Made by a program: the position numbers and the translations under genes. The notes under the pieces were generated by a model. It was not told where the DNA came from. It did no database searches and saw only the letters and a list, made by a program, of their open reading frames with translations. Shown piece by piece: positions 38,601 to 43,504 of a stretch of 64,000 nt of DNA. The first letter of the stretch is position 1, and every line of letters begins with the position of its first letter. Source of the stretch: Phascolarctos cinereus (taxonomy: Eukaryota > Chordata > Mammalia > Diprotodontia > Phascolarctidae); NCBI RefSeq assembly GCF_002099425.1, contig NW_018344009.1:1-64000 (forward strand). Direction: 5' to 3'.

Positions 38601-41176
38601 GGAAGAGATTAGGTTGAATCAGTTAGTATTCCCAGGGAGTTTAGATGTGGTTCGGTAGGCAATGAGCCTTTATTGAGGCAGCTGGTGGCACAGTGGGTAG
38701 AGTGTTAGACGTGGAATCAGGAAGCCCTGAGTTCAAATGTGGCCTGAGACTCAATGAGCTGGAAGACCCTGAGTGAGTCAGTTTCTTTCCCAGTGAAATG
38801 GGCAAATTGAGGATGTGATTACATTTTCATAGTACTTTTAGGTTTGTGAAGTGCCCCTCTGCACAATTCTGTGAGGTATATGGTGGTAGAGAGAAGAAAT
38901 GGTCTTGGAGTCGGGAGGACCTGTGTTCAAATCCCACCTGATATTGACCAGCTCTGTGAAGCTGGGCAAGTCATTTCATCTTCTTGAGACTCAGTTTTGT
39001 CCTCGGCAAAATGAGAATGATAAGTTGAGAGAAATGATTATTAATAACGCATGATTTGGGGAGATCCGGAGTTCTCTCCTTTTAAAGTCCTAATTTTAAA
39101 AGTTCAGCCTATTGAAGGACAGTGCTGATGATGAGATTAGACCCACCCTGGGTCCTGCTATTGTCTCCTGATCAGGCTTGGGTAAGGCCTTCTCTCTTTG
39201 AATAGATAGCCCAAAGCTGGGGGTGGTCTGGGTACAGAGATAGTTTCTCTGCTCAAGGATGACATGAAGTCACTCTCAGCCCCTCATTTTAATATGTGAC
39301 ACGTTCCATTAACATATATAACACCTTTGATTGTGTTAACCAGAGCCTGTCACCATGATTGTCATTGATCTAAGAGAGAGATGCCAGATGACCATCCTTT
39401 TATTAATAACCTGCTGGCCTTATTAATACAATGATTGAATTACCCAGAACTACATCTCTCTAATCTTTTTAATCATCACCCAGTGTGAAATGGCAGAACA
39501 TATCTAAAGGACTTGGCCCAGCTTAAAACTCTATGAATGTGAGCTTTGTTCATAGCACAAGTAAAGAGTGAAGAGATTCAGATCACAAAATTGTAGCCTA
39601 TTAGAATGAGAATAAATCACCTACACCACGGGTTTTTAACCTTGGTGCCACCAACCTCCCACCCATGCACCCATTCTCAGAACAAGGTTCTTAAATGCAT
39701 ACAAAATGACACACAGAATTGCAAAAGATGCCAAATGCATTGAATTTGTGGTTTTTTCCTTTTTTTTTTGTGAGGCAATTGACTTGCCCAGGGCTAGTAA
39801 GTGTCAAGTGTCTGAGGCTAGATTTGAACTCAGGTCCTTCTGACTCCAAGGCCAGAGCTCTATCCACTGTGCCGCCTAGCTGCCCCTACCAAAACATTCT
39901 ACAGAAGAGAAAAGAGAGAAAGTGATGTGTCCCTAATCACATAGCCAATTAGTGAAAGGTCAGTACTCAAACCCAGGCCTCTTGACTCCTAGCTTAGTGG
40001 CATTTCCACCACACTGCACTTTCCTCAGTGTTTTAGGAAGATTAGTCTCCTTCCTACTGTCTTCTAAGCCTTAAGGAACGTTGGCTGTCCAGATGGGCTG
40101 TGCTGAGTGCTGGGAGAAACCCCAGTGGCTTCCTTAACCCTAAGGTGAAATAGGAATTTCATGTGACTGTGAAGTAAATCTTTTACAACCTGGCCTTGAG
40201 GTTCAACACGTTACACTCCTTCCTGGACTTTGCAGGCCAGACAAACTGGCTTCCTTGCTATCCTCACACATAACGCGCCATCTTCCATCTCGCACCGGCC
40301 CATGCCAGGGTTTGGAACGTCCTCTTTCTCCTTCACGGGGTCCCTTCGTGGCTTTCAGGCCTCAGCTCAGCCTCTGCCTTCTGCATGAAACCTTTCTTTC
40401 TCCCACAACTCCTAGTGACTGACCTTCCCCAAACTACCTTGGTTTAATTTATATCTTTTCATAATGTGATTGACCTGTGGTCAATCCTCATAGAAATAAG
40501 CTCCTTGAAGGTAGGGGCTCTTCCATTTCTGTCTCTGCAGCCCCACTGCTTAGCACAGTCCTGGCATATAGTAGGCACTTAATAAATGCTTGTTGGTGCC
40601 TAACTCCACTGCTCCTTTTCAAAGGCCCTGTTGACCACTCCAGTACTTCTGTGTTCTCCTTCCTAGGCATCTTCATCCCCAGCTGTGATGAGGATGGCTA
40701 CTACAGAAAGATGCAATGTGATCAGGGCAGTGGTGACTGCTGGTGTGTGGACCAGATGGGTCAAGAACTGACAGGAACCCGGCTACATGGGAGCCCAGAC
40801 TGTGGTAAGCTGGGAGAGGGGAGGTCTGCAGACGCACTGGGAGCTGCCTGCTGGTCTCTGAATGAAGAGTCTCCTCTGGCAGGGAAGGCGGGGCCCTTCC
40901 TTTCACACTAGCTGAGACCTGAGGCTCCTCTGCTCTTGGGAAGGGTTTCTACATTAGGAGACTCTCTAGGCTTCCTTTCTGAGGTGGGGATCCCTGACTC
41001 TAACCCATTCCTTTTGCTGTCACCCCACAGATGACATCGTTGGGTTCTCCGGGGACTTTGGGAGTGGCGTTGGCTGGGAGGACGAGGAGGAGAAGGAGAC
41101 GGAGGAGGCGGGTGAAGAAGCGGAGGAGGAGGAGGGCGAGGCGGGCGAGGCAGATGATGGAGGCTATATCTGGTAG
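10397..41176 (+). CDS. SPOCK2: SPOCK2, testican-2 (11 exons)
   Basis: A secreted extracellular-matrix heparan-sulfate proteoglycan of the SPARC/testican family. Splicing of 11 exons gives 428 residues including a 3-residue microexon and one restored base; human is about 424. Domains: signal peptide 1-26 (cleavage likely after Gly-Ser-Ala); testican N-terminal region 27-93; follistatin/Kazal module 94-186; SPARC-like calcium-binding domain with Cys250, Cys285, Cys293, Cys307 and Cys309 and two canonical EF-hand loops (Asp262-Glu273, Asp294-Glu305); thyroglobulin type-1 domain 315-380 with six Cys and the CWCV motif at 359-362; acidic tail 381-428 with Ser-Gly glycosaminoglycan sites at 387 and 392, ending GGYIW. 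One N-glycosylation sequon, Asn-Gly-Thr, is at 229. Exon phases agree throughout except for a missing base in exon 5. The match to human testican-2 is near identical over long runs. Confidence 0.97.
10643..10686 (+). repeat. (GGGGT)n/(TAGGG)n tract, G4-capable
   Basis: Repeated GTGGG then GTAGG units, about 45 bp beyond the exon 1 donor. Eight or more G-runs of 3-4 on the sense strand could fold as a quadruplex in DNA or nascent RNA. Confidence 0.8.
11261..13904 (+). other. SPOCK2: SPOCK2 intron 1, proximal unique part
   Basis: No repeat or exon recognised. Low repeat density next to a developmental promoter fits regulatory sequence; that is inference. A T-run is at 13500-13511. Confidence 0.4.
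13905..14125 (+). mobile_element. MIR SINE
   Basis: Order 'gacctgagttcaaatccagcc', 'agccagtcatttaacctc', 'ctcagttccctcaactgtaaaatggg', 'gttgttgtgaggatgaaatga', then 'aagtacttggcacat'. Nearly full length. Confidence 0.85.
14126..14819 (+). other. SPOCK2: SPOCK2 intron 1, unique stretch
   Basis: Nothing recognised. Confidence 0.4.
15001..15250 (+). mobile_element. MIR-type SINE inserted in CR1
   Basis: Sense order 'gtggagtcaggaagac', 'tctagctgtgtgacccc', 'cacttacaaaatgagga', 'tgttgtgaagatctaatgag', 'taagtgctttgcaaacct'. It interrupts the CR1 fragment at 14820-15480. Confidence 0.85.
15251..15299 (+). repeat. (ATC)n microsatellite
   Basis: About 15 uninterrupted ATC units growing out of the 3' end of the SINE. 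Confidence 0.95.
15550..15765 (+). mobile_element. MIR SINE
   Basis: Sense copy: 'ttggagccaggagagactcc', 'gagcctcagtttcctcatctg', 'ctctcaggattattgtgaaag'. It is followed directly by an antisense MIR. Confidence 0.8.
15770..15975 (-). mobile_element. MIR SINE, antisense
   Basis: Reverse order: 'acacattatctgatttggtcc', 'caaatgaaaaaattgag', 'tctgtagctattaagc', 'aagatcttgccatta'. Head-to-tail with the preceding MIR; the inverted pair could form a snap-back RNA. Confidence 0.75.
16329..16605 (+). repeat. Unassigned interspersed sequence
   Basis: The start ('ggaactcagatgtttggggg') recurs at about 5975, so part of this is probably a repeat. Family unknown. Confidence 0.3.
16888..17032 (-). mobile_element. 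MIR/THER-type SINE, antisense
   Basis: Well preserved: 'ttttacagatgaggaaactg', 'gttaagtgacttgcccag', 'gtcacacagctagtaaa', 'ctctatccactgtgcc'. Confidence 0.85.
17033..17115 (+). mobile_element. SINE 3' fragment
   Basis: 'ttcctcatttgtaaattgaag' followed by 'tctctaaaggtccctcctaac' and 'aaatcctattattc', a tail form also seen at 21640, 48740 and 51600. Confidence 0.6.
17120..17320 (+). repeat. Unnamed repeat 'A', copy 1
   Basis: 'cacggacccctgtgacca', 'aggaccccttctcacaatg', 'gtaaaatacataagattac', 'tatattgaaatataattat'. It shares this order with 23755, 39620 and 51400. Confidence 0.65.
17321..18539 (+). other. SPOCK2: SPOCK2 intron 1, unique stretch
   Basis: Nothing recognised apart from short reading frames with no homology. 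Confidence 0.4.
18540..18650 (+). mobile_element. L2 LINE 3' tip
   Basis: 'agactagaacctccttaaagg', 'ctctacacacagtaggttct', 'taataaatatttct'. A MIR-like antisense remnant follows at about 18690-18735. Confidence 0.6.
19106..19240 (-). mobile_element. Marsupial poly-A SINE with perfect 15-bp TSD
   Basis: An antisense SINE1/WSINE1-like copy: T-run, 'aggcaattggggttaagtga', 'gtcacacagctag', 'gccacctagctgtcc'. It is flanked by exact duplications of 'ctggctcccactttt' at 19091-19105 and 19241-19255, the mark of L1-driven insertion. Confidence 0.93.
19256..20515 (+). other. SPOCK2: SPOCK2 intron 1, unique stretch
   Basis: Nothing recognised. Confidence 0.4.
20516..20588 (+). repeat. Short repeat pair, copy 1
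   Basis: About 73 bp closely resembling 22068-22145: shared 'ggctgtgaa', 'gagtgattt', 'gatattaat', 'aataaacagca' and 'caact' blocks in the same order and strand. Confidence 0.7.
20759..20798 (+). repeat. (TG)n microsatellite
   Basis: About 20 uninterrupted TG units running directly into the purine tract. Confidence 0.97.
20799..21215 (+). repeat. ~420-bp polypurine (GA)n-rich tract
   Basis: Almost only A and G on the plus strand, with GAGA, GGGA and GGAA units and a pure (GA) core at about 21140-21212. Long serine/leucine or arginine/glutamate frames here are low-complexity artefacts. Confidence 0.95.
21360..22035 (+). mobile_element. CR1/L3 LINE 3' end, split by a SINE
   Basis: The left part is 21360-21520 ('atacatgatagctgccct', 'agagggtggagccaggaagag', 'gtggaagttatgaag'). 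The right part is 21900-22035 ('gggcttcctaaagaggtgatgag', 'ctgtagatgggagttcctg'). Both are sense and consecutive in the consensus. Confidence 0.75.
21525..21890 (-). mobile_element. MIR-type SINE, itself interrupted
   Basis: Antisense MIR parts ('acattttgtatatattatctt' and, after 21690, 'gattctcacaatgactttgtgag', 'ttacggtcacatagag') surround a sense SINE fragment at about 21585-21690 ('caaatcatttcacctttgtagg', 'tcctcttctgtaaaatgag'). Confidence 0.65.
22068..22145 (+). repeat. Short repeat pair, copy 2
   Basis: Second copy of the 20516-20588 sequence, 1.55 kb away in direct orientation. It sits exactly between a CR1 end and a repeat B copy. Confidence 0.7.
22152..22330 (+). repeat. Fragment of repeat 'B'
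   Basis: 'gcactatgttagactatgg', 'acaagggcaaaattaaatag', 'atgaacacagataagtaagt', 'aatttgaacagggagagaagg'. Confidence 0.65.
22496..22741 (-). mobile_element. MAR1-like SINE, full length
   Basis: Antisense: RTE-like tail 'cgtgtccgattcttggtgac', 'ccatttggggttttcttgg', then MIR-like core and tRNA-like head ending 'gccatctagctgcaccc'. Flanks 'catttaagttct' (22484-22495) and 'cattaaagttct' (22742-22753) are a 12-bp duplication with one mismatch. Confidence 0.9.
22785..22905 (+). repeat. Fragment of repeat 'B'
   Basis: 'attattattgagcaccagttg' to 'caagagcttacgattttgt', diverged. Confidence 0.45.
22930..23080 (+). mobile_element. MIR SINE
   Basis: 'tccaccactaattgtgacc', 'ctgtgatctgtaaaatggg', 'ttttgtgagaataaaatgag'. 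Confidence 0.75.
23115..23255 (+). mobile_element. CR1/L3 LINE 3' tip
   Basis: 'ccttggaggtgttcaagcag', 'ggctgggtgatacctggct', 'gatcccctttagatctcac'. Confidence 0.65.
23325..23605 (+). mobile_element. MIR-type SINE, interrupted
   Basis: A sense head ('actagacttggggtcctagaa') and a sense core and tail ('gcaaatcattttacctcac', 'agatccttccagatctatgat') lie on either side of about 90 bp of foreign sequence near 23400-23490. Confidence 0.6.
23755..23925 (+). repeat. Unnamed repeat 'A', copy 2
   Basis: 'catggaccccttggaagtc', 'atggaccccttctcaatat', 'attacattgaaatatagttat', ending near 'ggttaagaaccactg'. Confidence 0.65.
24085..24215 (-). mobile_element. MIR-like SINE, antisense, worn
   Basis: 'gaccttggagatggcttag', 'tggataaggaaactggag', 'cctgctcagtggcagagct'. 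Confidence 0.5.
24216..25689 (+). other. SPOCK2: SPOCK2 intron 1, unique stretch
   Basis: No repeat of certain family. Around 24240-24360 an AT-rich motif ('ttcacaaatgttaatgag') is loosely repeated ('ttcacacttgctaatgaa'). Confidence 0.35.
25690..25780 (+). repeat. Fragment of repeat 'B'
   Basis: 'tatagtgctaaggatacaaag', 'gtctctgccctcacaaaact'. A CR1/SINE-type tail ('ggtgatctttaagtttctcc') follows at about 25805-25860. Confidence 0.5.
26030..26252 (+). mobile_element. MIR SINE
   Basis: 'gagtcaggagaatttggattc', 'ctctgggcaagtgactcat', 'ctctaaaatggggataataa', 'ttgttattattattggg'. Confidence 0.85.
26275..26552 (+). mobile_element. L2 LINE 3' end
   Basis: 'gaatttaagctctgagggt', 'agggactgtttgttttg', 'ttgttccaggcacagctt', 'gaataaatacgttgactg'. 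Confidence 0.75.
26620..26755 (+). mobile_element. L2 LINE 3' tip
   Basis: 'agaatgtaagctccttgagat', 'cagtgcttagcatagtgat', 'agtaagtgcttaataaatgc'. A second L2 end in tandem with the one before. Confidence 0.75.
26756..28213 (+). other. SPOCK2: SPOCK2 intron 1, unique stretch with palindrome
   Basis: No repeat recognised. A 24-bp perfect inverted repeat lies at 27071-27094 (arm 'gttcagaggct', 2-nt centre). Confidence 0.45.
28214..28235 (+). repeat. C22 homopolymer
   Basis: 22 consecutive C on the plus strand. Length in the assembly may be unreliable. Confidence 0.85.
28245..28410 (+). mobile_element. MIR-type SINE
   Basis: 'gtatgctgcattggaaagg', 'ctttgccattgatgatat', 'aagtttcctcctttgtaac', 'ggagatccccaagatatga'. 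Confidence 0.65.
28411..29127 (+). other. SPOCK2: SPOCK2 intron 1, unique stretch
   Basis: Nothing recognised. Confidence 0.4.
29128..29325 (-). mobile_element. MIR SINE, antisense
   Basis: 'tagaatcattgatttagagct', 'ggaactgaggcacagagag', 'gtcgcacagctagtaatt', 'agcactctagccaat'. It ends 114 bp before the SPOCK2 microexon. Confidence 0.85.
29440..29448 (+). CDS. SPOCK2: SPOCK2 exon 2, 9-nt microexon
   Basis: GAG GTA GAG, coding Glu-Val-Glu, bounded by 'cccag' (AG at 29438-29439) and a consensus donor GTGAGT at 29449. A pyrimidine tract lies at 29376-29399. Exon 1 ends and exon 3 begins in phase 0, so 9 nt can be included or skipped without a frame change. From memory, human testican-2 and testican-3 carry EVE between FRD and DDY, and testican-1 lacks it; the position here is identical. 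Confidence 0.88.
29552..29611 (+). repeat. (TG)n(CG)n(CA)n alternating tract
   Basis: About 20 TG, 5 CG and 5 CA units, all alternating purine-pyrimidine. It starts 103 nt after the microexon donor, in the same short intron. Sequence from here to exon 3 (29612-30021) is otherwise unique and turns pyrimidine-rich before the acceptor. Confidence 0.96.
30022..30067 (+). CDS. SPOCK2: SPOCK2 exon 3
   Basis: 46 nt coding DDYIKSWEDNQQGDE plus one base. Acceptor 'ccttcctag' at its start; donor GTAAAT at 30068. It continues the testican N-terminal region. Confidence 0.94.
30330..30444 (+). CDS. SPOCK2: SPOCK2 exon 4
   Basis: 115 nt, from Ala-Leu-Asp-Thr-Thr-Lys-Asp to Glu-His-Arg. It opens the follistatin-like module with Cys94, Cys99, Cys105 and Cys115. 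Acceptor 'ctgtcttctcag'; donor GTAGGA at 30445. Introns either side are short (262 and 782 bp). Confidence 0.95.
30880..31123 (+). mobile_element. MAR1-like SINE in SPOCK2 intron 4
   Basis: Complete: head 'ggcagctaggtggtgcc', core 'ctcagtttcctcatctgtaa', RTE-like tail 'agtcagacacgactgaaa'. Flanks 'caattaccagcaa' (30867-30879) and 'caattaccaacaa' (31124-31136) are a 13-bp duplication with one mismatch. It ends about 100 bp before exon 5. Confidence 0.93.
31227..31340 (+). CDS. SPOCK2: SPOCK2 exon 5 (Kazal; one base missing)
   Basis: Completes Arg124, then codes IKQPALKLH and the first part of the Kazal repeat (CKPCHM, LASVCG). At 31315-31317 the expected Ser-Asp junction reads 'ggctcgat', one base short. 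After it the -1 frame gives DGHTYNSV, exactly the family sequence, and exon 6 continues that frame. As printed, the exon would lead to a premature stop. The rest of the gene is intact, so a lost base (for example G in TCG GAT) is the likely cause. Acceptor 'ccggtag'; donor GTAGGC. Confidence 0.92.
31650..32020 (+). mobile_element. L2 LINE 3' portion
   Basis: 'ctggcattcaaggccctcc', 'gtttgtgcttttgcctaca', 'tatggaatgccccatcc', 'gaagccttccttgatctcc', in consensus order. Confidence 0.85.
32022..32280 (+). repeat. Repeat 'B', distal part
   Basis: 'gaagtggtccaggcaagagg', 'gagatgcctcagaggtaaaat', 'accaaggatgattctaagg'. The same block is seen at about 53830-54030. Confidence 0.65.
32310..33750 (+). 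mobile_element. L2 LINE, long copy, split by L1
   Basis: The left part (32310-32706) has 'acatatcccaaactgagctc' and 'cacctcttcctctgtactcc'. The right part (33259-33750) resumes with 'aaactccaatggttctctgtt', 'tttgtgcctttatcttggcc' and 'ccttctgccttttctgatcc'. Consecutive in the L2 consensus around the L1 insertion. Confidence 0.75.
32707..33258 (-). mobile_element. L1 ORF2 fragment, antisense, inside L2
   Basis: Reverse complement of L1 reverse-transcriptase text: 'ttattatgtttttaatcttgc', 'ccatttcaattagtttc' and 'gtaaatcatcaggtcacc', the complement of the RT catalytic-motif region. No 3' end or poly-A is visible, so it is an internal piece. Confidence 0.7.
33751..33905 (+). repeat. TG/TA/CA-rich simple repeat
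   Basis: Mixed 'gtgtatatgtatacataca' type units, imperfect. Confidence 0.7.
33906..34273 (+). other. SPOCK2: SPOCK2 intron 5, distal end
   Basis: Unique; ends in the exon 6 acceptor tract 'ccttctctcccctacag'. Confidence 0.5.
34274..34388 (+). CDS. SPOCK2: SPOCK2 exon 6
   Basis: 115 nt: CKMEQQACLSSKQ, VKCEGQCPCPTEQ and a Thr/Ala/Pro linker. It closes the Kazal/follistatin module (Cys163, 170, 180, 184, 186). Donor GTAAGA at 34389. Confidence 0.96.
34389..35548 (+). other. SPOCK2: SPOCK2 intron 6
   Basis: 1160 bp with no interspersed repeat recognised. A T-run lies at 35252-35260. Confidence 0.6.
35549..35668 (+). CDS. SPOCK2: SPOCK2 exon 7
   Basis: 120 nt: ETCTGQDLADLGDRLRDWFQ then LLHENSKQNGTAS, with an N-glycosylation sequon at Asn229. 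Start of the SPARC-like extracellular calcium-binding domain. The donor is GTACTG, a weak match to consensus. Confidence 0.94.
35960..36155 (+). mobile_element. MAR1-like SINE, 5'-truncated
   Basis: Lacks the tRNA-like head. Core and tail 'gctcatctgtaaaatgagctg', 'ccaagaaaaccccaaatgg', 'ggactgaacaacaacaaca' are intact. In SPOCK2 intron 7. Confidence 0.88.
36180..36305 (+). mobile_element. MIR SINE core and 3' part
   Basis: 'cttagtttcctcatctgtaa', 'gggataatagctgcattta', 'aaagtgctttgcaaacctg'. Confidence 0.8.
36573..36791 (+). CDS. SPOCK2: SPOCK2 exon 8 (EF-hand pair)
   Basis: 219 nt, the largest internal exon: CKDSIGWMFSKL, EF loop 1 at Asp262-Glu273, LAAINLDKYE, FFNSCDTYKDG, EF loop 2 at Asp294-Glu305 and WCFCFWRE. 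Both loops keep oxygen-bearing residues at positions 1, 3, 5, 9 and 12. Donor GTGCGT at 36792. Confidence 0.97.
37031..37305 (+). mobile_element. Full-length MIR/THER-type SINE
   Basis: 'agacagctagggggcatagc', 'gacctgagttcaaatgtgg', 'ctagctgtgtgactctgg', 'tgcctcagtttcctcagtgg', 'ataaatgtttgctaatatt'. In intron 8. A worn L2 tip ('ggtaggtgcttaaaatagttgg') follows up to about 37475. Confidence 0.88.
37494..37556 (+). CDS. SPOCK2: SPOCK2 exon 9
   Basis: 63 nt: (K)PPCLAELERIQIQEAAKKKP plus one base. It begins the thyroglobulin type-1 domain (Cys317). Acceptor 'gtgtcctcttcag'; donor GTGAGT at 37557. Confidence 0.96.
37869..38118 (+). mobile_element. MAR1-like SINE, full length
   Basis: 'gggcagctgggtggtgcc', 'gacctgaattcaaatttagc', 'ctagtatctctgccaagaag', 'gttggacaggactgaaatg'. 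No clear target duplication. Confidence 0.9.
38232..38468 (-). mobile_element. MIR SINE, antisense, full length
   Basis: 'agtgcctaccatgtaccagg', 'tttcatttgatccttacagc', 'catttgaactcaggtcttcc', 'ctctatccactgtgcccc'. Confidence 0.88.
38677..39030 (+). mobile_element. Two sense SINE fragments
   Basis: First 38677-38830 ('gaggcagctggtggcacagtg', 'ccctgagttcaaatgtggc'). Second 38885-39030 ('ttggagtcgggaggacctg', 'gaagctgggcaagtcattt'). Separate insertions, both worn. Confidence 0.7.
39290..39500. other. SPOCK2: AT-rich, TAAT-motif-dense intron 9 segment
   Basis: Contains several ATTAAT and TAAT cores ('tattaataacctgctggcc', 'cttattaatacaatgattg') outside any recognised repeat. A candidate conserved noncoding element; inference only. 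Confidence 0.3.
39620..39735 (+). repeat. Unnamed repeat 'A', copy 3 (partial)
   Basis: 'cgggtttttaaccttggtgcc', 'cccattctcagaacaagg', 'taaatgcatacaaaatgac'. Confidence 0.5.
39751..39886 (-). mobile_element. Marsupial poly-A SINE, antisense
   Basis: T-run then 'gtgaggcaattgacttgccc', 'gatttgaactcaggtccttc', 'tgtgccgcctagctgcccc'. It carries a small internal deletion before 'gggctagtaagtg'. Confidence 0.9.
39895..40022 (-). mobile_element. MIR SINE, antisense
   Basis: 'aatcacatagccaattag', 'tcaaacccaggcctcttgac', 'tccaccacactgcact'. Confidence 0.75.
40180..40600 (+). mobile_element. L2 LINE 3' end, adjoining exon 10
   Basis: 'aacctggccttgaggttc', 'gaaacctttctttctccc', 'aaataagctccttgaaggt', 'cttagcacagtcctggcat', 'cacttaataaatgcttgttgg'. 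It ends 66 bp before exon 10, so it may supply distal intronic splicing context. Confidence 0.85.
40667..40804 (+). CDS. SPOCK2: SPOCK2 exon 10 (thyroglobulin type-1)
   Basis: 138 nt: (G)IFIPSCDEDGYYRKMQCDQ, then GDCWCVDQMGQELTGTR and HGSPDC. It holds Cys341, 352, 359, 361 and 380 and the CWCV signature. This domain type can inhibit cysteine proteases; for testican-2 itself, interference with other testicans' inhibition of MT-MMPs has been described. Donor GTAAGC. Confidence 0.97.
41031..41176 (+). CDS. SPOCK2: SPOCK2 exon 11, acidic GAG-bearing tail
   Basis: Codes DDIVGFSGDFGSGVGWEDEE followed by a Glu-rich run and ADDGGYIW, stop TAG at 41174-41176. Ser387-Gly and Ser392-Gly next to acidic residues are the glycosaminoglycan attachment sites of the family. 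The GAG-rich DNA gives a long artefactual Arg frame. Confidence 0.97.
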
Positions 41177-41375
41177 AAGCCCAGTGAGGGAGGCCTGGGG
41201 GGAGGAGGATGCTGGGGTACTGACAACTGGGAGGGTCCAAAAAAGCAGTGAACTGGGTAGAAACAGGGCAGCTTAGTGAGTTGATCAGGAAATCACAGTC
41301 GAATGTAACTTGACTCCAGTGGGGAAGAATGAATGCATGTGAGCATGTAGTATATTTGTGGAGTGTGTGATGGGG

Positions 41376-41385
41376 GTGTGTGTGT

Positions 41386-41422
<37 letters not shown>
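41376..41422 (+). repeat. (TG)n microsatellite in 3' UTR
   Basis: About 23 TG units with one TA. Confidence 0.95.
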
Positions 41423-41423
<1 letters not shown>

Positions 41424-42683
41424 TGGGTGTGTTAAGTGAGCATGTGCATGACCTGCAGCTGTGGGCAGTGTCATTGAATGAGGCCCCTCCTGGCAAACCA
41501 AACCACCAAAAGTCACCTCCAGCCTTCACTCATTTTTTTTAATACTACATTAAAAATTGATGAGATGTGATACTCCTTCCCTCTCCATACCCTGATATGC
41601 CTTCCCAAAGTTAGAAGTTGACTCACCCATTTACCCCAAATGCCCTGTGATTGCTGTCCATCCTATCTGTCCCTGTCCTCTCTGGCTTTTTATACTAGGC
41701 CCAACTCCTCCATATCCTGGGGTGAAGCAGCCAGCCACTTGCCTGAGGTCCTGGCCTTAGCTCCAAAGGAGAATGTCCTGTGGTCCACCAACATGGAGAA
41801 TACAAATTGTTCTCAGTGTATGCACCCTTCCCAAAGACCAGGGGCCATGACTCTTGAGCTGTTTTGGCACTGAGACTGTCAACCATTGTCACTAGCCTCA
41901 GAAGGGAGGAGAAGCTATCCATTTGGGAGTGAGCCCTTCCTATGGCTGGGTTCTTGTAAGGCCAGAGAGTTTCTTCCAGCCTGGGTTGTGGGAGAGATGG
42001 TAGGGAGATGAGTGGGGAGGGGACAAAAGCTCCCATAGCTACTGGAAGAAGTTTAGGGTTGGTGATGGAGAAGGCCTTGCTACCCAACAGCTCCTACAAA
42101 GCTGTGCTGAAGGTATCATTGGGGTGGGCTCAGGTCCCCATGGATGGCTGCCCAGCGTCTACCTCCTTGTCCCCAGGATTGGGAGCACCTCCACAGAGTT
42201 GAAAGACTGGATACCTTTGGGGTGAGGATTGGAACAGTTCTGACTTGTAGATCATCGGTGTAGGGCCTTCTTGGGCTGGAGCATGGCCTAGCCTCTTCCT
42301 ATAGCAGTGATTTTCCCCAAACCCCAGTTTAAAGCCAGGACTGCTTTCTTTGGGGAGCAATTCCATCCACCTTCCCCTCCTGGTTCCTGCCCAAGAGCTG
42401 GGCTGTGGTGACTTGTTGCCCCCATAAATTGGTGTTAAGGATGCTGGGTCTTGCTAGGGATAGAAATTAAAATACCTGGAGCATGTCTCTATCTCTTTCC
42501 TGTCCCCTTTACCAGAATTTCCCCTTCCTTTCCTGAACCAATGGAAACAGGCAATCCCATATAAGTTTTTGAAACAAATTTCGAAGCTGGCCAGATGACT
42601 CTGGAGATGGACGGTGGGTGGTAGGGAGGCGTTCTACTTTCCTGCCTTCTCTGGGCCTCAGTCTTCCTTCCCCCACCCATCCA

Positions 42684-42850
42684 TTCATTCAGCAAGCCCT
42701 TATTAAGCACCTACTATGTACTCTAGGCACCGGGCATACAAAGATGAAAAAAGACAAGATTTTACATTCAGTTGGGGAAGGAGGGAAATAACATGTACCT
42801 CTGTATTCCAAATATAGACAGGGAAAGAGAACGTAATTTTAGGGCCTGAT
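42684..42850 (+). repeat. Fragment of repeat 'B' in SPOCK2 3' UTR
   Basis: 'cttattaagcacctactatg', 'catacaaagatgaaaaaag', then diverged sequence. It would be exonised as UTR. Confidence 0.6.
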
Positions 42851-43461
42851 GCCATTAGCGCCTAGGGGAGCAAAGAGAGGCCGGATATAGGAGCTGGTAC
42901 TTGGGCTGAAAGGAAGCTAAAGATTCTGGGGATGAGGTGGAGGAAGGCCTGGGAGGGAAGGCAGCTTGAGCGCCCTTATCGGAGGCAGTGGCTATGATGA
43001 GGCTGGTTCTGTACTCCTGGGCCTGATCCCTGGGCCCGCTGTTCTCTGCTGCCCTGGCCTTTTCCTCTGACGGGAGCACCAAAGGGCCTGGATTCTTCCC
43101 ATTCACTGCTTTTGGTGCAGGGGCATTTGGATAGGTAACAGCATCCCTGGGAAGATTAAAGAGCCAGAGGAGAAGGAGAAAGGGAGAGTCAGGGTCCTGG
43201 GGCGACAGTAATAACCATGTGCTTCTGGCCTGGGAAAGGTCCGGTTTGTCAGGCTTCTCCTAGGACAAGTTACAGACCAGGCTGGGAGGGGACCACTAGT
43301 TTTTTCCTTCTGTTTTTCTCATTGTTAGGTTCTCCTATAATTGACAGAATTTTCCTATTGATGAGAAAAGGCTCCCTGCTCATGTTCTCACCATCCTGAC
43401 ACCCAGTGCTCACAGATGCCTGTGCATTATGTCTGTGTGCGTGTTTCTAAGGGCAGTCAGT

Positions 43462-43462
<1 letters not shown>

Positions 43463-43503
<41 letters not shown>
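43463..43503 (+). repeat. (GT)n microsatellite in 3' UTR
   Basis: About 20 uninterrupted GT units. Confidence 0.95.

Positions 43504-43504
<1 letters not shown>

Larger units (their letters stand above)
37725..38640 (+). repeat. Repeat 'B', long copy, twice interrupted
   Basis: Pieces at 37725-37868 ('ccctgccttcaatgagtttt'), 38119-38231 ('gctctaaagaatgagtggga') and 38469-38640 ('ggaaggacgttctaggcaag'), split by a MAR1-like SINE and by an antisense MIR. Confidence 0.6.

Noticed and set aside
41031-41276. Arg-rich plus-strand frame at exon 11
   Set aside because: Wrong-frame reading of GAG codons of the acidic tail.
40908-41516. 202-codon minus-strand frame at the gene end
   Set aside because: Antisense of the GAG-rich exon and of the TG microsatellite; His/Thr and Pro runs only.
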